Part shown: one piece after another, positions 35,434-44,712 of the stretch | How the letters are laid out: each line of letters opens with the position of its first letter | Position numbering within the stretch: position 1 is the first letter of the stretch | Source: Acidisoma sp965199065 | GTDB lineage: Bacteria > Pseudomonadota > Alphaproteobacteria > Acetobacterales > Acetobacteraceae | Assembly: GCF_965199065.1 (NCBI RefSeq) | Contig: NZ_CBDAQN010000003.1 | Location: 682,001 to 746,000 of the forward strand | Length of the DNA stretch: 64,000 nucleotides | Direction: 5' to 3' | Notes under the pieces: model-generated | Told to the model about the DNA's origin: nothing | Seen by the model: only the letters and a program-made list of their open reading frames with translations | Databases searched by the model: none | Program-made: the position numbers and the translations under genes

Positions 35434-36555
35434 TCAGTCACTTGTTCTATGTCCGATCTCAAAAGAAGAAATTTTCGGCAAGTGGGGCTTCTGCCGCGTC
35501 TCACGTGACGCTCGCCATTGCTGTAGTCGCCAGACATAGGCGAGGATTTCAGCGCAGGCTCGGTAGAGGGCCACCGGGATAGGGTCATCGGGCTCCACGT
35601 AACGGTAGATCGCGCGGGCTACCGGCGGCGCTTCGACGATGGGAATGCCATGGCTCCGCGCTTGCGTTATGATCTCGGCGGCCAGCAGTCCCGCCCCTTT
35701 CGCCAAAAGAATTGGTGCGGGATCAACCCCACGCCGGAAGCGGATGGCAACCGCAAAGTGGGTTGGATTGGTGATGATGACGGAGGCTTCCGGAACCCGT
35801 CGCATCTGGCGTGACCGCGCCATCCGTCTAGCGATGGCACGCTGGCGTTGCCTGACCTGCGGGTTGCCGACAACCTCCTTAATTTCGTCACGCATTTCCT
35901 GGTCGGACATCCGGTGTCGCCGACGATGCAGCCAGAACTGCACGCCCATATCGACCCCCGCGATGCCGATGATGGCGGCGCAGATATTGGCGAGGATATG
36001 CAGACAGAGAGCGGTCATCGCGCCGATGGAGGATTGCACCGGCATGCCGAGAGCGGCAAATGCATACCAATTGTTGCGGATCGTGGTTTCACCGACGCCG
36101 CCGATGATGAGGAACTTGGCCATGGATTTCAGCGTGTCGGTGAAACCGGATACGGAAAAGAGCTGGCCCAGCCCATGAGAAGGCGACAGCTTCGAGAAGT
36201 CCGGCATCAAGGCGGTGACGGAGAACGTCCAGCCGCCGAACAGAACGCCGACAAGCGCTGACAGTGCCCCGATTAGGACGAGTAGCGGTGCCGTCTCGAT
36301 GATGAAAGCTTGGCTCGAGACAGAGGCCAGAGATATGTCACCGGTTCCCGAAAGCGTCAGTGCCGTTGCACAGATATTCTCCAGACGACTGCCGAAATCG
36401 GCGGCCGCGTTCAGACCAATGGTTGTCACCAGAACGATGGCAGCGGCTTTCGGCAGATCCGTGGAGCGAGCCACGTCGCCGCGCTCGGCAGCCTGGCGCA
36501 GCCGCCTCTCGGTCGGCGCGTGCTTCTTATCGTGGTCGTCCGAACCTTCAGCCAA
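35434..36555 (-). CDS. flhB: Flagellar export switch protein FlhB
   Basis: A 373-residue inner-membrane protein of the flagellar type III export apparatus. Four membrane helices precede a cytoplasmic domain with the self-cleavage motif NPTH (Asn263) in VIITNPTHFAVAI, which switches export from rod/hook to filament substrates. TERRLRQAAERGDVARS near the N-terminus is typical. The C-terminal tail after WRLQQW is a short basic extension of about 25 residues. It is the last gene of the leftward operon and overlaps fliR by eight bases. Confidence 0.95.
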   Translation of the reverse strand: MAEGSDDHDKKHAPTERRLRQAAERGDVARSTDLPKAAAIVLVTTIGLNAAADFGSRLENICATALTLSGTGDISLASVSSQAFIIETAPLLVLIGALSALVGVLFGGWTFSVTALMPDFSKLSPSHGLGQLFSVSGFTDTLKSMAKFLIIGGVGETTIRNNWYAFAALGMPVQSSIGAMTALCLHILANICAAIIGIAGVDMGVQFWLHRRRHRMSDQEMRDEIKEVVGNPQVRQRQRAIARRMARSRQMRRVPEASVIITNPTHFAVAIRFRRGVDPAPILLAKGAGLLAAEIITQARSHGIPIVEAPPVARAIYRYVEPDDPIPVALYRACAEILAYVWRLQQWRASRETRQKPHLPKISSFEIGHRTSD

Positions 36556-37315
36556 TCGGCACCATGATCGCGATGGTTCGGACTGCCGTATTGAGCAGAT
36601 GCTCGATGCTGCCCGGCAGATCGCCCAGCGAGGCGGTGAGGATGGACAACCCGCCGAGGATCAGGAGAGGAAAGCCGATAGTCAACAAATTCAGCTGGGG
36701 CGAGAACACCGTGAGCAGGCCGACGGTCACGTTGATGGCGAGCGAGATCGCCATCACGGGAACTGCCAGCATGACCGCCGTCGTGACGACGGAGCTGCCG
36801 AATGCAAGCAAGGCCGGCAGCGCCGCCGCACCCAGACCGGCGGTGCCGCCCTGGAAAGAATGGGCGATCGCCGCGAAGAGCCAGATCGGACCGCCGACCG
36901 CGATGAAGCCCATGAGAGCCGCCCACGACATGATGTCGTAGAGAACCTGCGTCTCGCCCGGTACATCCTGAAACTGCAGTTCGGCGAAGCTCAATCCCAT
37001 GGCGAGGCCCGCGATTTCGCCGAGGCTTGCGATCGATGCAACCACAATCTGCATGACCGCGCCGATGGCCGCTCCGAAACCGATCTGGATGATGCCCTGG
37101 TAGACCGCAGTGATCGGGTCACCCGGGAAAGCCGGCAGATTGGGCAGCCAGAACGCAAGGGCTCCGGCTAAAACGGCCGCCAGGATTGCCTTGACCCGCA
37201 TGGGTATGAGCGCAGAACCAAAAAAAGGGGCGGTCAGAAAGAGCCCGGTTATGCGCAGGAAAGGCCAGACGAAGCGCCCGAGCCAGGTCAGCACCTGGCC
37301 GTCGGTTACGACCAC
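36548..37315 (-). CDS. fliR: Flagellar export gate protein FliR
   Basis: A 255-residue membrane protein of the FliPQR gate. WPFLRITGLFLTAPFFGSAL and MRVKAILAAVLAGALAF are family signatures; the rest is five to six further membrane helices. FliR closes the export channel with FliP and FliQ. The start is a GTG at 37315, overlapping the end of fliQ by 10 bases. Confidence 0.93.
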   Translation of the reverse strand: MVVTDGQVLTWLGRFVWPFLRITGLFLTAPFFGSALIPMRVKAILAAVLAGALAFWLPNLPAFPGDPITAVYQGIIQIGFGAAIGAVMQIVVASIASLGEIAGLAMGLSFAELQFQDVPGETQVLYDIMSWAALMGFIAVGGPIWLFAAIAHSFQGGTAGLGAAALPALLAFGSSVVTTAVMLAVPVMAISLAINVTVGLLTVFSPQLNLLTIGFPLLILGGLSILTASLGDLPGSIEHLLNTAVRTIAIMVPIG

Positions 37316-37581
37316 GATTGATGAACGAGCAAGCCCACATTGCCGATCCAGGCGACGATGAGCGATTTAAACAGGTCGAGGGCGCCGAAGCCGCCGAAGA
37401 TACCGATGAGAATCATAACGACCGTCTTCGGCAACAGGTTGAGCGCTGTGTCTTCCATCTGAAAGATCGCTTGCAGCGTAGCCGTCGTCACGCCGACGAT
37501 GAGTAGTAGCATAATGATCGGCAGCACCGCCTCGACCTCTGTGGCAAGCGCGGCATGGAGCAGCTTCAGATAGAGCGGCAT
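37306..37581 (-). CDS. fliQ: Flagellar export gate protein FliQ (first copy)
   Basis: A 91-residue, two-helix membrane protein. LPIIMLLLIVGVTTATLQAI followed by FQMEDTALNLLPK is the FliQ helix-turn. Positioned between fliP and fliR, the canonical order. A second FliQ-like gene lies at 54906. The gap from fliP is six bases. Confidence 0.92.
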   Translation of the reverse strand: MPLYLKLLHAALATEVEAVLPIIMLLLIVGVTTATLQAIFQMEDTALNLLPKTVVMILIGIFGGFGALDLFKSLIVAWIGNVGLLVHQSWS

Positions 37582-37587
37582 GCGCAG

Positions 37588-38352
37588 TCACGCTCCCGCA
37601 TGAACAAAGCTATTCGCGACGGAACCGAGTACCAGAACCCACCCATGGATCGAGACGAACATCAGCAGTTTCAGCGGCAGCGAGATGAGCGTCGGCGACA
37701 CCATGATCATGCCGAGGGACATGAGGACCGAAGCCACGGCAAGATCAATAAGGACAAAGGGGATGTAGATGAGGAAACCGATCTGGAACGCGGTCTCCAG
37801 TTCCGAGGTGGCGAATGCCGGCACCAGCACTGTCAGCGGTACATCCTGAGGAGAGTTGTAGTGGCTGCCGCTGAGGTCGACGAAAAGATGCAATGCGTCC
37901 CGTCTGGTCTGCGCAAGCATGAAGCCCTGGATCGGTGGCTCCGCCGCCGCGACCGCGCTCTGGAAGCTGATCTGCCCGGCGAGATAGGGCTGGATCGCTT
38001 TGTCCTGTTCCTGCTGGATCACGCCGCGCATGACGAACATGGTCAATGCCAAGGCCAGCGCCGCCAGCACCATGTTGGGGGGCGTCGTCTGCAACCCAAG
38101 CGCTTGCCGCAGCACCGCCAGAACGATGATGATGCGGGTGAAGGCGGTCATCAACAGAAGGATGCCGGGGAGGAAGGCAAGGCCCGTGATCAGCAGGAGT
38201 GTTTCCACGTTCAGCGAGTAGACGTCGCCGCCATGGGCGGGCGCTGCGCTCAGCAGGGCGAGGCCGTCCGCGGCTTGGCCATGGGCGGCCGCAGGTAGGC
38301 AAAGGCTTAACGTGACAATGAAGGCCGAGATGGTGCGGCGGCGGCTCCTCAC
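37588..38352 (-). CDS. fliP: Flagellar export gate protein FliP
   Basis: A 254-residue protein with a cleavable signal peptide (ISAFIVTLSLCLPAAAHGQA) and four membrane helices. TAFTRIIIVLAVLRQALGLQ, then TPPNMVLAALALALTMFVM, and VLIDLAVASVLMSLGMIMVS are near-invariant in FliP. It forms the core of the export gate. The start overlaps fliO by four bases (ATGA). Confidence 0.95.
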   Translation of the reverse strand: MRSRRRTISAFIVTLSLCLPAAAHGQAADGLALLSAAPAHGGDVYSLNVETLLLITGLAFLPGILLLMTAFTRIIIVLAVLRQALGLQTTPPNMVLAALALALTMFVMRGVIQQEQDKAIQPYLAGQISFQSAVAAAEPPIQGFMLAQTRRDALHLFVDLSGSHYNSPQDVPLTVLVPAFATSELETAFQIGFLIYIPFVLIDLAVASVLMSLGMIMVSPTLISLPLKLLMFVSIHGWVLVLGSVANSFVHAGA

Positions 38353-38654
38353 GTGCCGGATCCCGATTTGCGCTCGCTGCCGCTCGGCGTAAGGCGGCCA
38401 ATGGAAGTAACTCCGCCGCGTCCTGCTGCAATAAGAAAACGCTGCCCGTCAGCTTCCACGATTTGCAGGCTCGACTGCCACCCCACCGCCTGCGATGCAA
38501 CGATCCTAATCGGGGCCGAACCGCTTTGGCTACCGATACGGCCTGTGACCCGCCACCGGCGCGCGAGGTAAGCCGCAGTCAGCAGGAACGCCAGAATGAC
38601 GACCAGCGAAAAGACGACCGAGACAAGTTCCGACATGCCGCCCACTGGGCTCAT
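38349..38654 (-). CDS. fliO: FliO-like flagellar assembly protein
   Basis: A 101-residue, single-pass protein. One N-terminal membrane helix (VVFSLVVILAFLLTAAYLAR) and a small beta-rich cytoplasmic part (IRIVASQAVGWQSSLQIVEA, then GQRFLIAAGRGGVTSIG) match FliO, which stabilises FliP during gate assembly. The ATG at 38654 is preferred because AGGA lies eight bases upstream; a TTG at 38660 is possible. Confidence 0.85.
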   Translation of the reverse strand: MSPVGGMSELVSVVFSLVVILAFLLTAAYLARRWRVTGRIGSQSGSAPIRIVASQAVGWQSSLQIVEADGQRFLIAAGRGGVTSIGRLTPSGSERKSGSGT

Positions 38655-38656
38655 CG

Positions 38657-39136
38657 TCAATCCTGCACGACAAGATTGGTGATGTAGGCAGAGGCGAACG
38701 GATTGGCCGGGGTGTAACTCGCATTGCGGTCCAGCACTTCATTTGCGATATGCAAACAGCTCTTTGTCAGATCGACCCGCGTCTGCGGATCCTGCAGACT
38801 CTGGCTGGTTTCGTTCATTAGAAGAGTGATGACCGCGGCCTTGATAATCGGCTGAAGTTCCTCGAACGTCACGAGGGCCGCCTGATCAAGGGTGGAGAAC
38901 TGCACGGAAAAATCGACATACGAAGTGGCCGCGGTCCCGGCCTGGGGCGGTATGCTCACCGTCACGTCGGCCAGCGTCGCGAAGAAGACGGGCTTGGGCG
39001 GTGGTGGCTTGGGCGCTTGGCCGGAGGCGACGGTCGGGCTGGCATGATGCAGATATTCGGTCACGCCCAGCGTGCCACCAACACTGGCGGCGATTGCGAG
39101 TATAACGATGAGAACGATCAGCAGAATTTTGACCAT
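38657..39136 (-). CDS. fliL: Flagellar basal-body protein FliL
   Basis: A 159-residue single-pass inner-membrane protein. A short N-terminal helix (ILLIVLIVILAIAASVGGTL), a proline-rich linker (APKPPPPKPV) and a periplasmic domain with SYVDFSVQFSTLDQAALVTF are typical of FliL, which surrounds the stator ring. The C-terminal end is longer than the usual helix end. Ends one base before the fliO start region. Confidence 0.85.
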   Translation of the reverse strand: MVKILLIVLIVILAIAASVGGTLGVTEYLHHASPTVASGQAPKPPPPKPVFFATLADVTVSIPPQAGTAATSYVDFSVQFSTLDQAALVTFEELQPIIKAAVITLLMNETSQSLQDPQTRVDLTKSCLHIANEVLDRNASYTPANPFASAYITNLVVQD

Positions 39137-39218
39137 CAGACTTTACGACCTTCGGATCGGAACATGACAAGCGTGCGACGAAAGCCGCCGTTTTGACCGC
39201 GCATTCTGGGTGTCACCG

Positions 39219-41174
39219 CTAAACGGCCTGAAGCAGAGACTCGAACATCGCCTTGGCGCTCGTGATCACCTGCGCTGCCGCCTGAAATGCCTGCTGGTAT
39301 TGCGTCAGCAGCACAGCCTGTTGATTGAGCGAAACCCCGGCAAGCGTCTGCAGGTTGGTCGTTGCCGTTGTAACCTGTGAGGATGTGCCGGTCGCAAGGT
39401 CCTTTGCCTGCTGCGCATTGGCGCCGAGCGAGGTCCCGAGACCGACGACCGCCTCCTGCAGCGTGCCGGCGGTGGTGGAGGCCGTCGTCGTCCACAACGC
39501 CTGGATCCGCGTGGCATTGCTGCCGCTTCCACTACCGCCTGCCGTGAGCGTCAGCGTATCTCCCGTTGCCGGCGCGCCGGAAATCGGCAGTTCCCAATAG
39601 GTCCCGCTGGCACTTCCCGTTGTGGGATAGGCGATGGCGATCGTCGCGGCGCCGCCGCTGCCGGATAGAGTCCCGCTGGCAATGATCGTCGTCGGATCGG
39701 CTGTCGTCGTTATGTTGTAGGCCGTGCCGGAGGTGAAGACGACTTGCAGTGACTGCCCGTAGCTGCCGGCTGGGACAACAGTGGCTCCGGCCACCGGCGT
39801 GCCGGTGACGCTGGCTGTACCGGCCACGATAGAGCCTGCATTCGTGTCTGCGATCGATCCATCAGGCTGCAGCGAGCCTGGTGTAGCGGCATAGGGGTCA
39901 GCGGCCGCTACCGAACTTCCCAGGGAAGTGGTGACCGAAATCCTAGTGGCTGCTCCCGGAGCCGGCTCCACAACGAAGCTGTCGCCCGCCTGCGGTGTTC
40001 CCGCGACCGCGACACTGAGACCGGCGAAGGAGACGTTGCTGCCGGCGGAGGTGACATTGTAGCTTTTGCCGGTCGCCTCGTCCTCCGCGTTCCAGCCCGG
40101 TGCGCCGGAGTAGCTCAAGAGGAATGGGCCGCCATCGGTCGGTAGCGCACCGGCATCGCTGATCGTGGCGGTCAACGAAGCGCTGCCTGTGTTGGCGCTG
40201 CTAGCCGTCGCAGTCGGAGCGGGCACCGAGAAAAGATCGGACCCTTGCGCACCCGCGGTCGTAAGGCCCTGCGCCTGAGCCGTGTTGGTCTGCGACGCAA
40301 AGATACCCGCGAGCGCATCCAAGCTGTGCAAGGCGGCGGCGCCCGACTGCCAGGTCTGAAGGTTGCCGCCGATCTCGCCGTCGCTCCCGGCCAAGGGCAG
40401 TTTCACGCCGCTTTTGCCGACGGTGACCGTCGGCGCCACGGACTTGCTGCCGCCTGTCAGCACCAGGGACTGCGCACCGGCCTGATCGAGCAGCACGGTG
40501 CCGCCACTGGCCAGCAAAACCGCGCCATCCGAGCCAATCGGCACGATATTGACCGACAGCACGTTCGATAGGGACGCCAGTGCCGCCTCCTGCTGATCGA
40601 GCAGGCTCACGTTGTTGGGGCTGTCGACGAGGCCCTGATTGATGGCCTGCAACTGACCGAGAAGATTGTTGGCTGTGCTGACCTCGTCGCCGAGCGCGGT
40701 CGTGGCGCCGGTCTGGACCGCTGTGATGGAACTCGCAGCGCTTCGAAAAGCGCCCGTTACCGACGTGGCATCCGAGATCACGGTCTGCTGCTGTGCATCG
40801 CTGGTCGGATTTGCAGCCAAGGTTCCGACATCGAGAAAGAACTGGTTCGCGGCACTCTGCACGTCGCCGTTATTCCCGAGCGCATCCGAAATGTTGCTTA
40901 GCGAATCTGACGTTGTGCTTGCAGCCGAACTGGCGCTGTTGGCCGTGCGCAGCACGCCGGCGGCAAACCCGTCAGCCACCCGCGTCACCTGGCCCTGCAC
41001 GCCGTCGCCGGACGAACCCGAGGTGCCGTCATCCACGGTCGTAAGATCGAGATTTTCCTCGGCATAGCCGGGCGTGGTCTGATTGGCAATGTTCTCTGAA
41101 ACAGTGCTGATGCCGTCTACAAATGCTTCGATGCCCGCTAGGGCAGTGTTAACAGCTCCGACCAACCCACTCAT
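39219..41174 (-). CDS. flgK: Hook-filament junction protein FlgK (HAP1)
   Basis: A 651-residue exported protein joining hook to filament. The N-terminus (AGIEAFVDGISTVSENIANQ, TPGYAEENL) and C-terminus (SLNQQAVLLTQYQQAFQAAA, then ITSAKAMFESLLQAV) are the paired helices of the axial family. The central 400 residues are a low-complexity, Ala/Gly/Thr-rich domain longer than in E. coli FlgK, probably surface-exposed. Gaps to flgJ (64 bases) and fliL (82 bases) are the largest in the leftward operon. Confidence 0.9.
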   Translation of the reverse strand: MSGLVGAVNTALAGIEAFVDGISTVSENIANQTTPGYAEENLDLTTVDDGTSGSSGDGVQGQVTRVADGFAAGVLRTANSASSAASTTSDSLSNISDALGNNGDVQSAANQFFLDVGTLAANPTSDAQQQTVISDATSVTGAFRSAASSITAVQTGATTALGDEVSTANNLLGQLQAINQGLVDSPNNVSLLDQQEAALASLSNVLSVNIVPIGSDGAVLLASGGTVLLDQAGAQSLVLTGGSKSVAPTVTVGKSGVKLPLAGSDGEIGGNLQTWQSGAAALHSLDALAGIFASQTNTAQAQGLTTAGAQGSDLFSVPAPTATASSANTGSASLTATISDAGALPTDGGPFLLSYSGAPGWNAEDEATGKSYNVTSAGSNVSFAGLSVAVAGTPQAGDSFVVEPAPGAATRISVTTSLGSSVAAADPYAATPGSLQPDGSIADTNAGSIVAGTASVTGTPVAGATVVPAGSYGQSLQVVFTSGTAYNITTTADPTTIIASGTLSGSGGAATIAIAYPTTGSASGTYWELPISGAPATGDTLTLTAGGSGSGSNATRIQALWTTTASTTAGTLQEAVVGLGTSLGANAQQAKDLATGTSSQVTTATTNLQTLAGVSLNQQAVLLTQYQQAFQAAAQVITSAKAMFESLLQAV

Positions 41175-41238
41175 CTATAAGACCCTGTTGCCTGCTGAAG
41201 TGCTATTCGAAGGAAGAGCTAGGAGCTTGTCTTCATCA

Positions 41239-42120
41239 TCAGTCGGCGGGTGCGGTCTCCGCGCCGACCGCCTGAAGCATCTGCTCCATCATCGGAGACT
41301 GCGATATCATGATAATCTTTGACGCATAGTTGCTGTCCGTGGCGAAACCGCCCGCCTGCAACGCATTGGCAAAACTCGTGACCGACCCGTGGCCGACAAC
41401 ATTTTGAAAATTCGACTGGATGAGCCGGATGTAATCCGTGACGCAGGCTGCGGGCGTGCTGTAATCGCGGAAACTCGCGGTTCGCGGCACCAATGACCCA
41501 TTTATCATTTCGTGTGTGGCCTGGACCGTGGAGGCTTGGCCGGCCGCCGCCTTGATGCCGAACATGTTGTTGCCGGGCACGGCGCTCCCCCAGCCCGTCT
41601 CCAACGCCGCTTGCGCGAGAAGACCTACGGGCGGCACGCCGAGAACGGACGCTGCGACCCGAATGGCAGGCCAGATGGATCGCGCAAGCTCGGCCGCATG
41701 CGCCACAAGCACTGCGCTGCTCGCGGCGCCGCTCGCCTCGCTACCGGCGGCGTCGTCTGGTCCGCTGGCCGCGCCGGCAGGTATCGCCGCGGCAGGCCCG
41801 CCCGCCACCGCGGTTGCATCCGCCGGGGACGGACCGGCCCCTGCCAAGGCCGGCGGCGATGACGCGCGGCCGCCGATCTGGCGCAGCGTTGCCGAGGTGA
41901 GCCCGGTGTCATATTTTCCAAAGTCATGTTCAGCGATGTCCCATGAGAACAGACTTTGGTAGGCATCCGAGCCGGCCCCGAGAGTATCGGCATCGAGCCC
42001 ATTCTTGTTCATTTCGGAGAGCATGTTGTACCACATCAGCCCTTCCATCTTCCGGACCTCGCTCCCGCCGCTCGGGCGTGCCTCCTGAGCGGCTGCGGCA
42101 TTCAAAGCCTGGACCGTCAT
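41239..42120 (-). CDS. flgJ: Dual-domain flagellar muramidase FlgJ
   Basis: A 293-residue protein. The N-terminal rod-binding part shows EVRKMEGLMWYNMLSEMNKN and SLFSWDIAEHDFGKY. After an Ala/Pro-rich linker, the C-terminal glucosaminidase-type domain has LLAQAALETGWG, NNMFGIKA and SFRDYSTPAACVTDYIRLIQ, as in the peptidoglycan-cutting half of FlgJ. It opens the cell wall for the rod. The ATG overlaps the flgI stop (TGATG). Confidence 0.88.
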   Translation of the reverse strand: MTVQALNAAAAQEARPSGGSEVRKMEGLMWYNMLSEMNKNGLDADTLGAGSDAYQSLFSWDIAEHDFGKYDTGLTSATLRQIGGRASSPPALAGAGPSPADATAVAGGPAAAIPAGAASGPDDAAGSEASGAASSAVLVAHAAELARSIWPAIRVAASVLGVPPVGLLAQAALETGWGSAVPGNNMFGIKAAAGQASTVQATHEMINGSLVPRTASFRDYSTPAACVTDYIRLIQSNFQNVVGHGSVTSFANALQAGGFATDSNYASKIIMISQSPMMEQMLQAVGAETAPAD

Positions 42121-43241
42121 CAGATCACCTTCACGACACCGGTGATGGCACCGGCAAGTTTGAGCGCCTGCACGATCGCCACCAGATCCGCGGGCGTCGC
42201 ACCCACGGCGTCGAGGGCCTGCGCGACCTCTGCCAAAGTTGCCCGGTGCGGCAGATAGATCACGTCCGCCTTGCCCTGCTTCGCGCTCACAACCGTGTTC
42301 TGAACGCCTGCCGTCACGCCACTGCTGAAGGGCGCCGGCTGGCTTACCCCGTTGATCGTTTGAATGCTGACGGTGAGGTTGCCGTGCGACACGACGGCCG
42401 GCCCAAGCTCGACTCCCGCATTCATGACGATCGTGCCGCTCTGCGCGTCGACCACGATCGTTGGTTCCTGATCGGCGGGGATGATCGGCAGCGAGAGCAC
42501 TCCCGCCATGAAGCGGACCGAGTTGGTGCCACCACCGGGAAGATCGACCTCGCCCGGCGTTACGGCGGAGGCGGCAGCGGGACCGTAGGTCCGGTCGATG
42601 ACGTCGGCGATCTGCTGCGCCCCCTGGTAGCTCGGCGTGTTGACCATGAGCCGGGTCATGCCATCCTGCGAGAAGCTTGCTGGGATGGCGACCGAGAGGA
42701 TGACGCCGCTTGGCAAGGAGCCGACGGTCGGGATGTTCGTGGTCTGCGAACTCCCGCCCGCGCTCACGGCAAAACCGCTGACCAGCAAGGGGCCTTGGGC
42801 CTGACCGAAAACCTGCCCGTTGCCGCCTCGCAATGGCGTCGGCAGCAGTACGCCACCAGCCAGAGAACTGGCATTGCCGACAGCGGAGACGATCGCATCC
42901 ACGCGCTGACCGGCGGCTGAGAACGGTGGGACCTCCGCTGTCACCATCACCGATGCAACATCGTTCGGCTGCATGAAGGACACGTTGGTCAATGTGATCC
43001 CCATGTTGCGCAGCATATTGAGGATGCTCTGCTCCGTGTAGGGCACCTCCGTTGTCTGATCACCGGTTCCAGGCAGGCCGACGACCAGCCCGTACCCGTA
43101 GAGCTGGTTCGCCGGCGCTCCTGCCACAGTGACCAGGCCGCCGATCGTCGTCGACTCTGCCGCGCGTGGCGTGGCCGGCGCGAGGACGATCAGCCCCAGG
43201 AGAGCTAGAACGGCCAGATTTTGGCGAGGATTTGTTGTAAT
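42120..43241 (-). CDS. flgI: Flagellar P-ring protein FlgI (probable ATT start)
   Basis: The mature protein is clear: GAPANQLYGYGLVVGLPGTG, LNMLRNMGITLTNVSFMQPN and the C-terminal ATLAEVAQALDAVGATPADL. The in-frame GTG at 43127 is internal (VTVAGAP), since the frame upstream encodes an obvious signal peptide (NLAVLALLGLIVLAPATPRA) and the conserved TIGGLV strand. No ATG, GTG or TTG occurs in frame for more than 40 codons before it. An ATT at 43241, overlapping flgH, gives MTTNPRQN plus signal peptide and a 373-residue protein, which is the normal FlgI length. The start is therefore inferred. FlgI forms the periplasmic P ring. Confidence 0.9.
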   Translation of the reverse strand: MTTNPRQNLAVLALLGLIVLAPATPRAAESTTIGGLVTVAGAPANQLYGYGLVVGLPGTGDQTTEVPYTEQSILNMLRNMGITLTNVSFMQPNDVASVMVTAEVPPFSAAGQRVDAIVSAVGNASSLAGGVLLPTPLRGGNGQVFGQAQGPLLVSGFAVSAGGSSQTTNIPTVGSLPSGVILSVAIPASFSQDGMTRLMVNTPSYQGAQQIADVIDRTYGPAAASAVTPGEVDLPGGGTNSVRFMAGVLSLPIIPADQEPTIVVDAQSGTIVMNAGVELGPAVVSHGNLTVSIQTINGVSQPAPFSSGVTAGVQNTVVSAKQGKADVIYLPHRATLAEVAQALDAVGATPADLVAIVQALKLAGAITGVVKVI

Positions 43242-43915
43242 AGCGGCACCCGATGCGCATCGTTGATGGGACCATTGCCGACATACTGAACGTTCATGTC
43301 GGCGACGTTGTTGGAACTTATGGTGGCGTTGGCCGTGATATCATCCGGACTGGCGTAGCCGGTCACGACAATCGCGTTGACGTTACCGTTCACGTTGACG
43401 TTCGTTCGGCCTTCGAGAGCCAGAGTACCGTTGGGATCGACTCTCGTCACAACCGCTTCGACCTCACCGGTGATGTTATTCGAGGCGGTTTCGCTTCCGG
43501 TTCCGTCGTATGCGTTGCTTGATGACGTGTTGATCGTCGGCGAGAACGGTGTTCCGGCGAGGCTTCCGAAATTCAGCGGAACGCCGAAGAAGCTGGTCAC
43601 GCTGTTGGCGATCGTGCCTTCGCGCTTGAGCGAGGCCGCATCGTTGTTGACTGCGGTCGTGCTGGTAACGATATCGATCGCGACGAGATCCCCTGCCCGC
43701 CAGTCTCGCTTCGGTTCGTAGATGGAACCCGAGCTTGCCGAGGGAAACACCGAGCCATCTTCGGCGGTGGGACCGCGCGACACCGAAATCGGGAAGACGG
43801 AAGCGGGCACGAGCGCCTGCGAGCCCGGCGCCTTCGTCGCGCAGCCACCGAGAAGGCCCAGGCAGACGATGCCGCCCACGCTGCGCCAGCTTGCGATGCT
43901 GCCGGTCAGGATCAC
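43205..43915 (-). CDS. flgH: Flagellar L-ring lipoprotein FlgH
   Basis: A 236-residue outer-membrane lipoprotein with lipobox LGLLGGC. RDWRAGDLVAIDIVTSTTAV, then GNVNAIVVTGYASPDDITAN and NNVADMNVQYVGNG are typical FlgH blocks (the last two near the end, before the trans-periplasmic tail HRVPLLQQILAKIWPF). It forms the L ring. The start overlaps flgG by four bases and its 3' end overlaps the proposed flgI start by 37 bases. Confidence 0.93.
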   Translation of the reverse strand: MILTGSIASWRSVGGIVCLGLLGGCATKAPGSQALVPASVFPISVSRGPTAEDGSVFPSASSGSIYEPKRDWRAGDLVAIDIVTSTTAVNNDAASLKREGTIANSVTSFFGVPLNFGSLAGTPFSPTINTSSSNAYDGTGSETASNNITGEVEAVVTRVDPNGTLALEGRTNVNVNGNVNAIVVTGYASPDDITANATISSNNVADMNVQYVGNGPINDAHRVPLLQQILAKIWPF

Positions 43916-44703
43916 GCCTGCGCCGCCTGCGCCAGGTAGTTCAGCTGATTGTCCACCGCAGACACAACCTGCGTACCAAGCTGGTAGGCGCGTTCCGCCG
44001 CAATCATGCTGACCATGGACTGCACGACATCCACGTTCGACGATTCCAGATAGTTCTGGTTCACCGAGCCTAGCCCGTTGGTCTGCGGCGCCCCGCTGAT
44101 GGCCGCACCGCTGGATGATGTGTTCTCGAGAAGATTGTCGCCCAGCGGCTGAAGGCCCTGAGGGTTGACGAAGTTTGCGAGCTGCACCTGCCCCACCTGA
44201 TTGGCCTTCTGCGACCCAGGCAGCGTCACCGATACTGTCCCATCGGTTCCGATCGTCACGCTGGTCGCATTGGCCGCGATGGATATGTTCGGCAGCACCT
44301 GGTAGCCGCTCGAGGTCACGAGCTGCCCGTTGGAGTTGAGCTGGAAACTGCCGTCACGGGTATAGGCGGTGTTGCCGTTTGGCAGCACGACCTGGAAATA
44401 GCCCGAGCCGTTGATCGCCATGTTGAGCGGATTGCCGGTGTTGGTGAGCGACCCTTGCGTCAGCACATCCGAGATAGCGGCCGTCTTGACGCCCGTTCCG
44501 AGTTCGAGGCCGGACGGGTACTGCGTCTGCCCTGTGGACTGAGCGCCGGGCTGGATGCCATCCTGATACAGCAGCGTCTGGAACTGCGGCATTTCGGACT
44601 TGAAGCCTGTCGTGTTGACGTTCGCCAGATTGTCCGCGATCGTGTCCATCATCGTCTGGCTGGCCTGAAGGCCCGTCGCCATCGTGTCGAGTGCGTGATC
44701 CAT
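43912..44703 (-). CDS. flgG: Distal rod protein FlgG
   Basis: A 263-residue axial protein. DTIADNLANVNTTGFKSEMP and the central GSLTNTGNPLNMAINGSGYF, then YTRDGSFQLNSNGQLV, with the C-terminal NQNYLESSNVDVVQSMVSMI, give a textbook FlgG. It forms the distal rod. The start is nine bases after flgF. Confidence 0.95.
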   Translation of the reverse strand: MDHALDTMATGLQASQTMMDTIADNLANVNTTGFKSEMPQFQTLLYQDGIQPGAQSTGQTQYPSGLELGTGVKTAAISDVLTQGSLTNTGNPLNMAINGSGYFQVVLPNGNTAYTRDGSFQLNSNGQLVTSSGYQVLPNISIAANATSVTIGTDGTVSVTLPGSQKANQVGQVQLANFVNPQGLQPLGDNLLENTSSSGAAISGAPQTNGLGSVNQNYLESSNVDVVQSMVSMIAAERAYQLGTQVVSAVDNQLNYLAQAAQA

Positions 44704-44712
44704 CGATCGTCC

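Noticed and set aside
43127..43127. GTG at 43127 as the flgI start
   Set aside because: It would remove the signal peptide and the first conserved strand, which are clearly encoded upstream.
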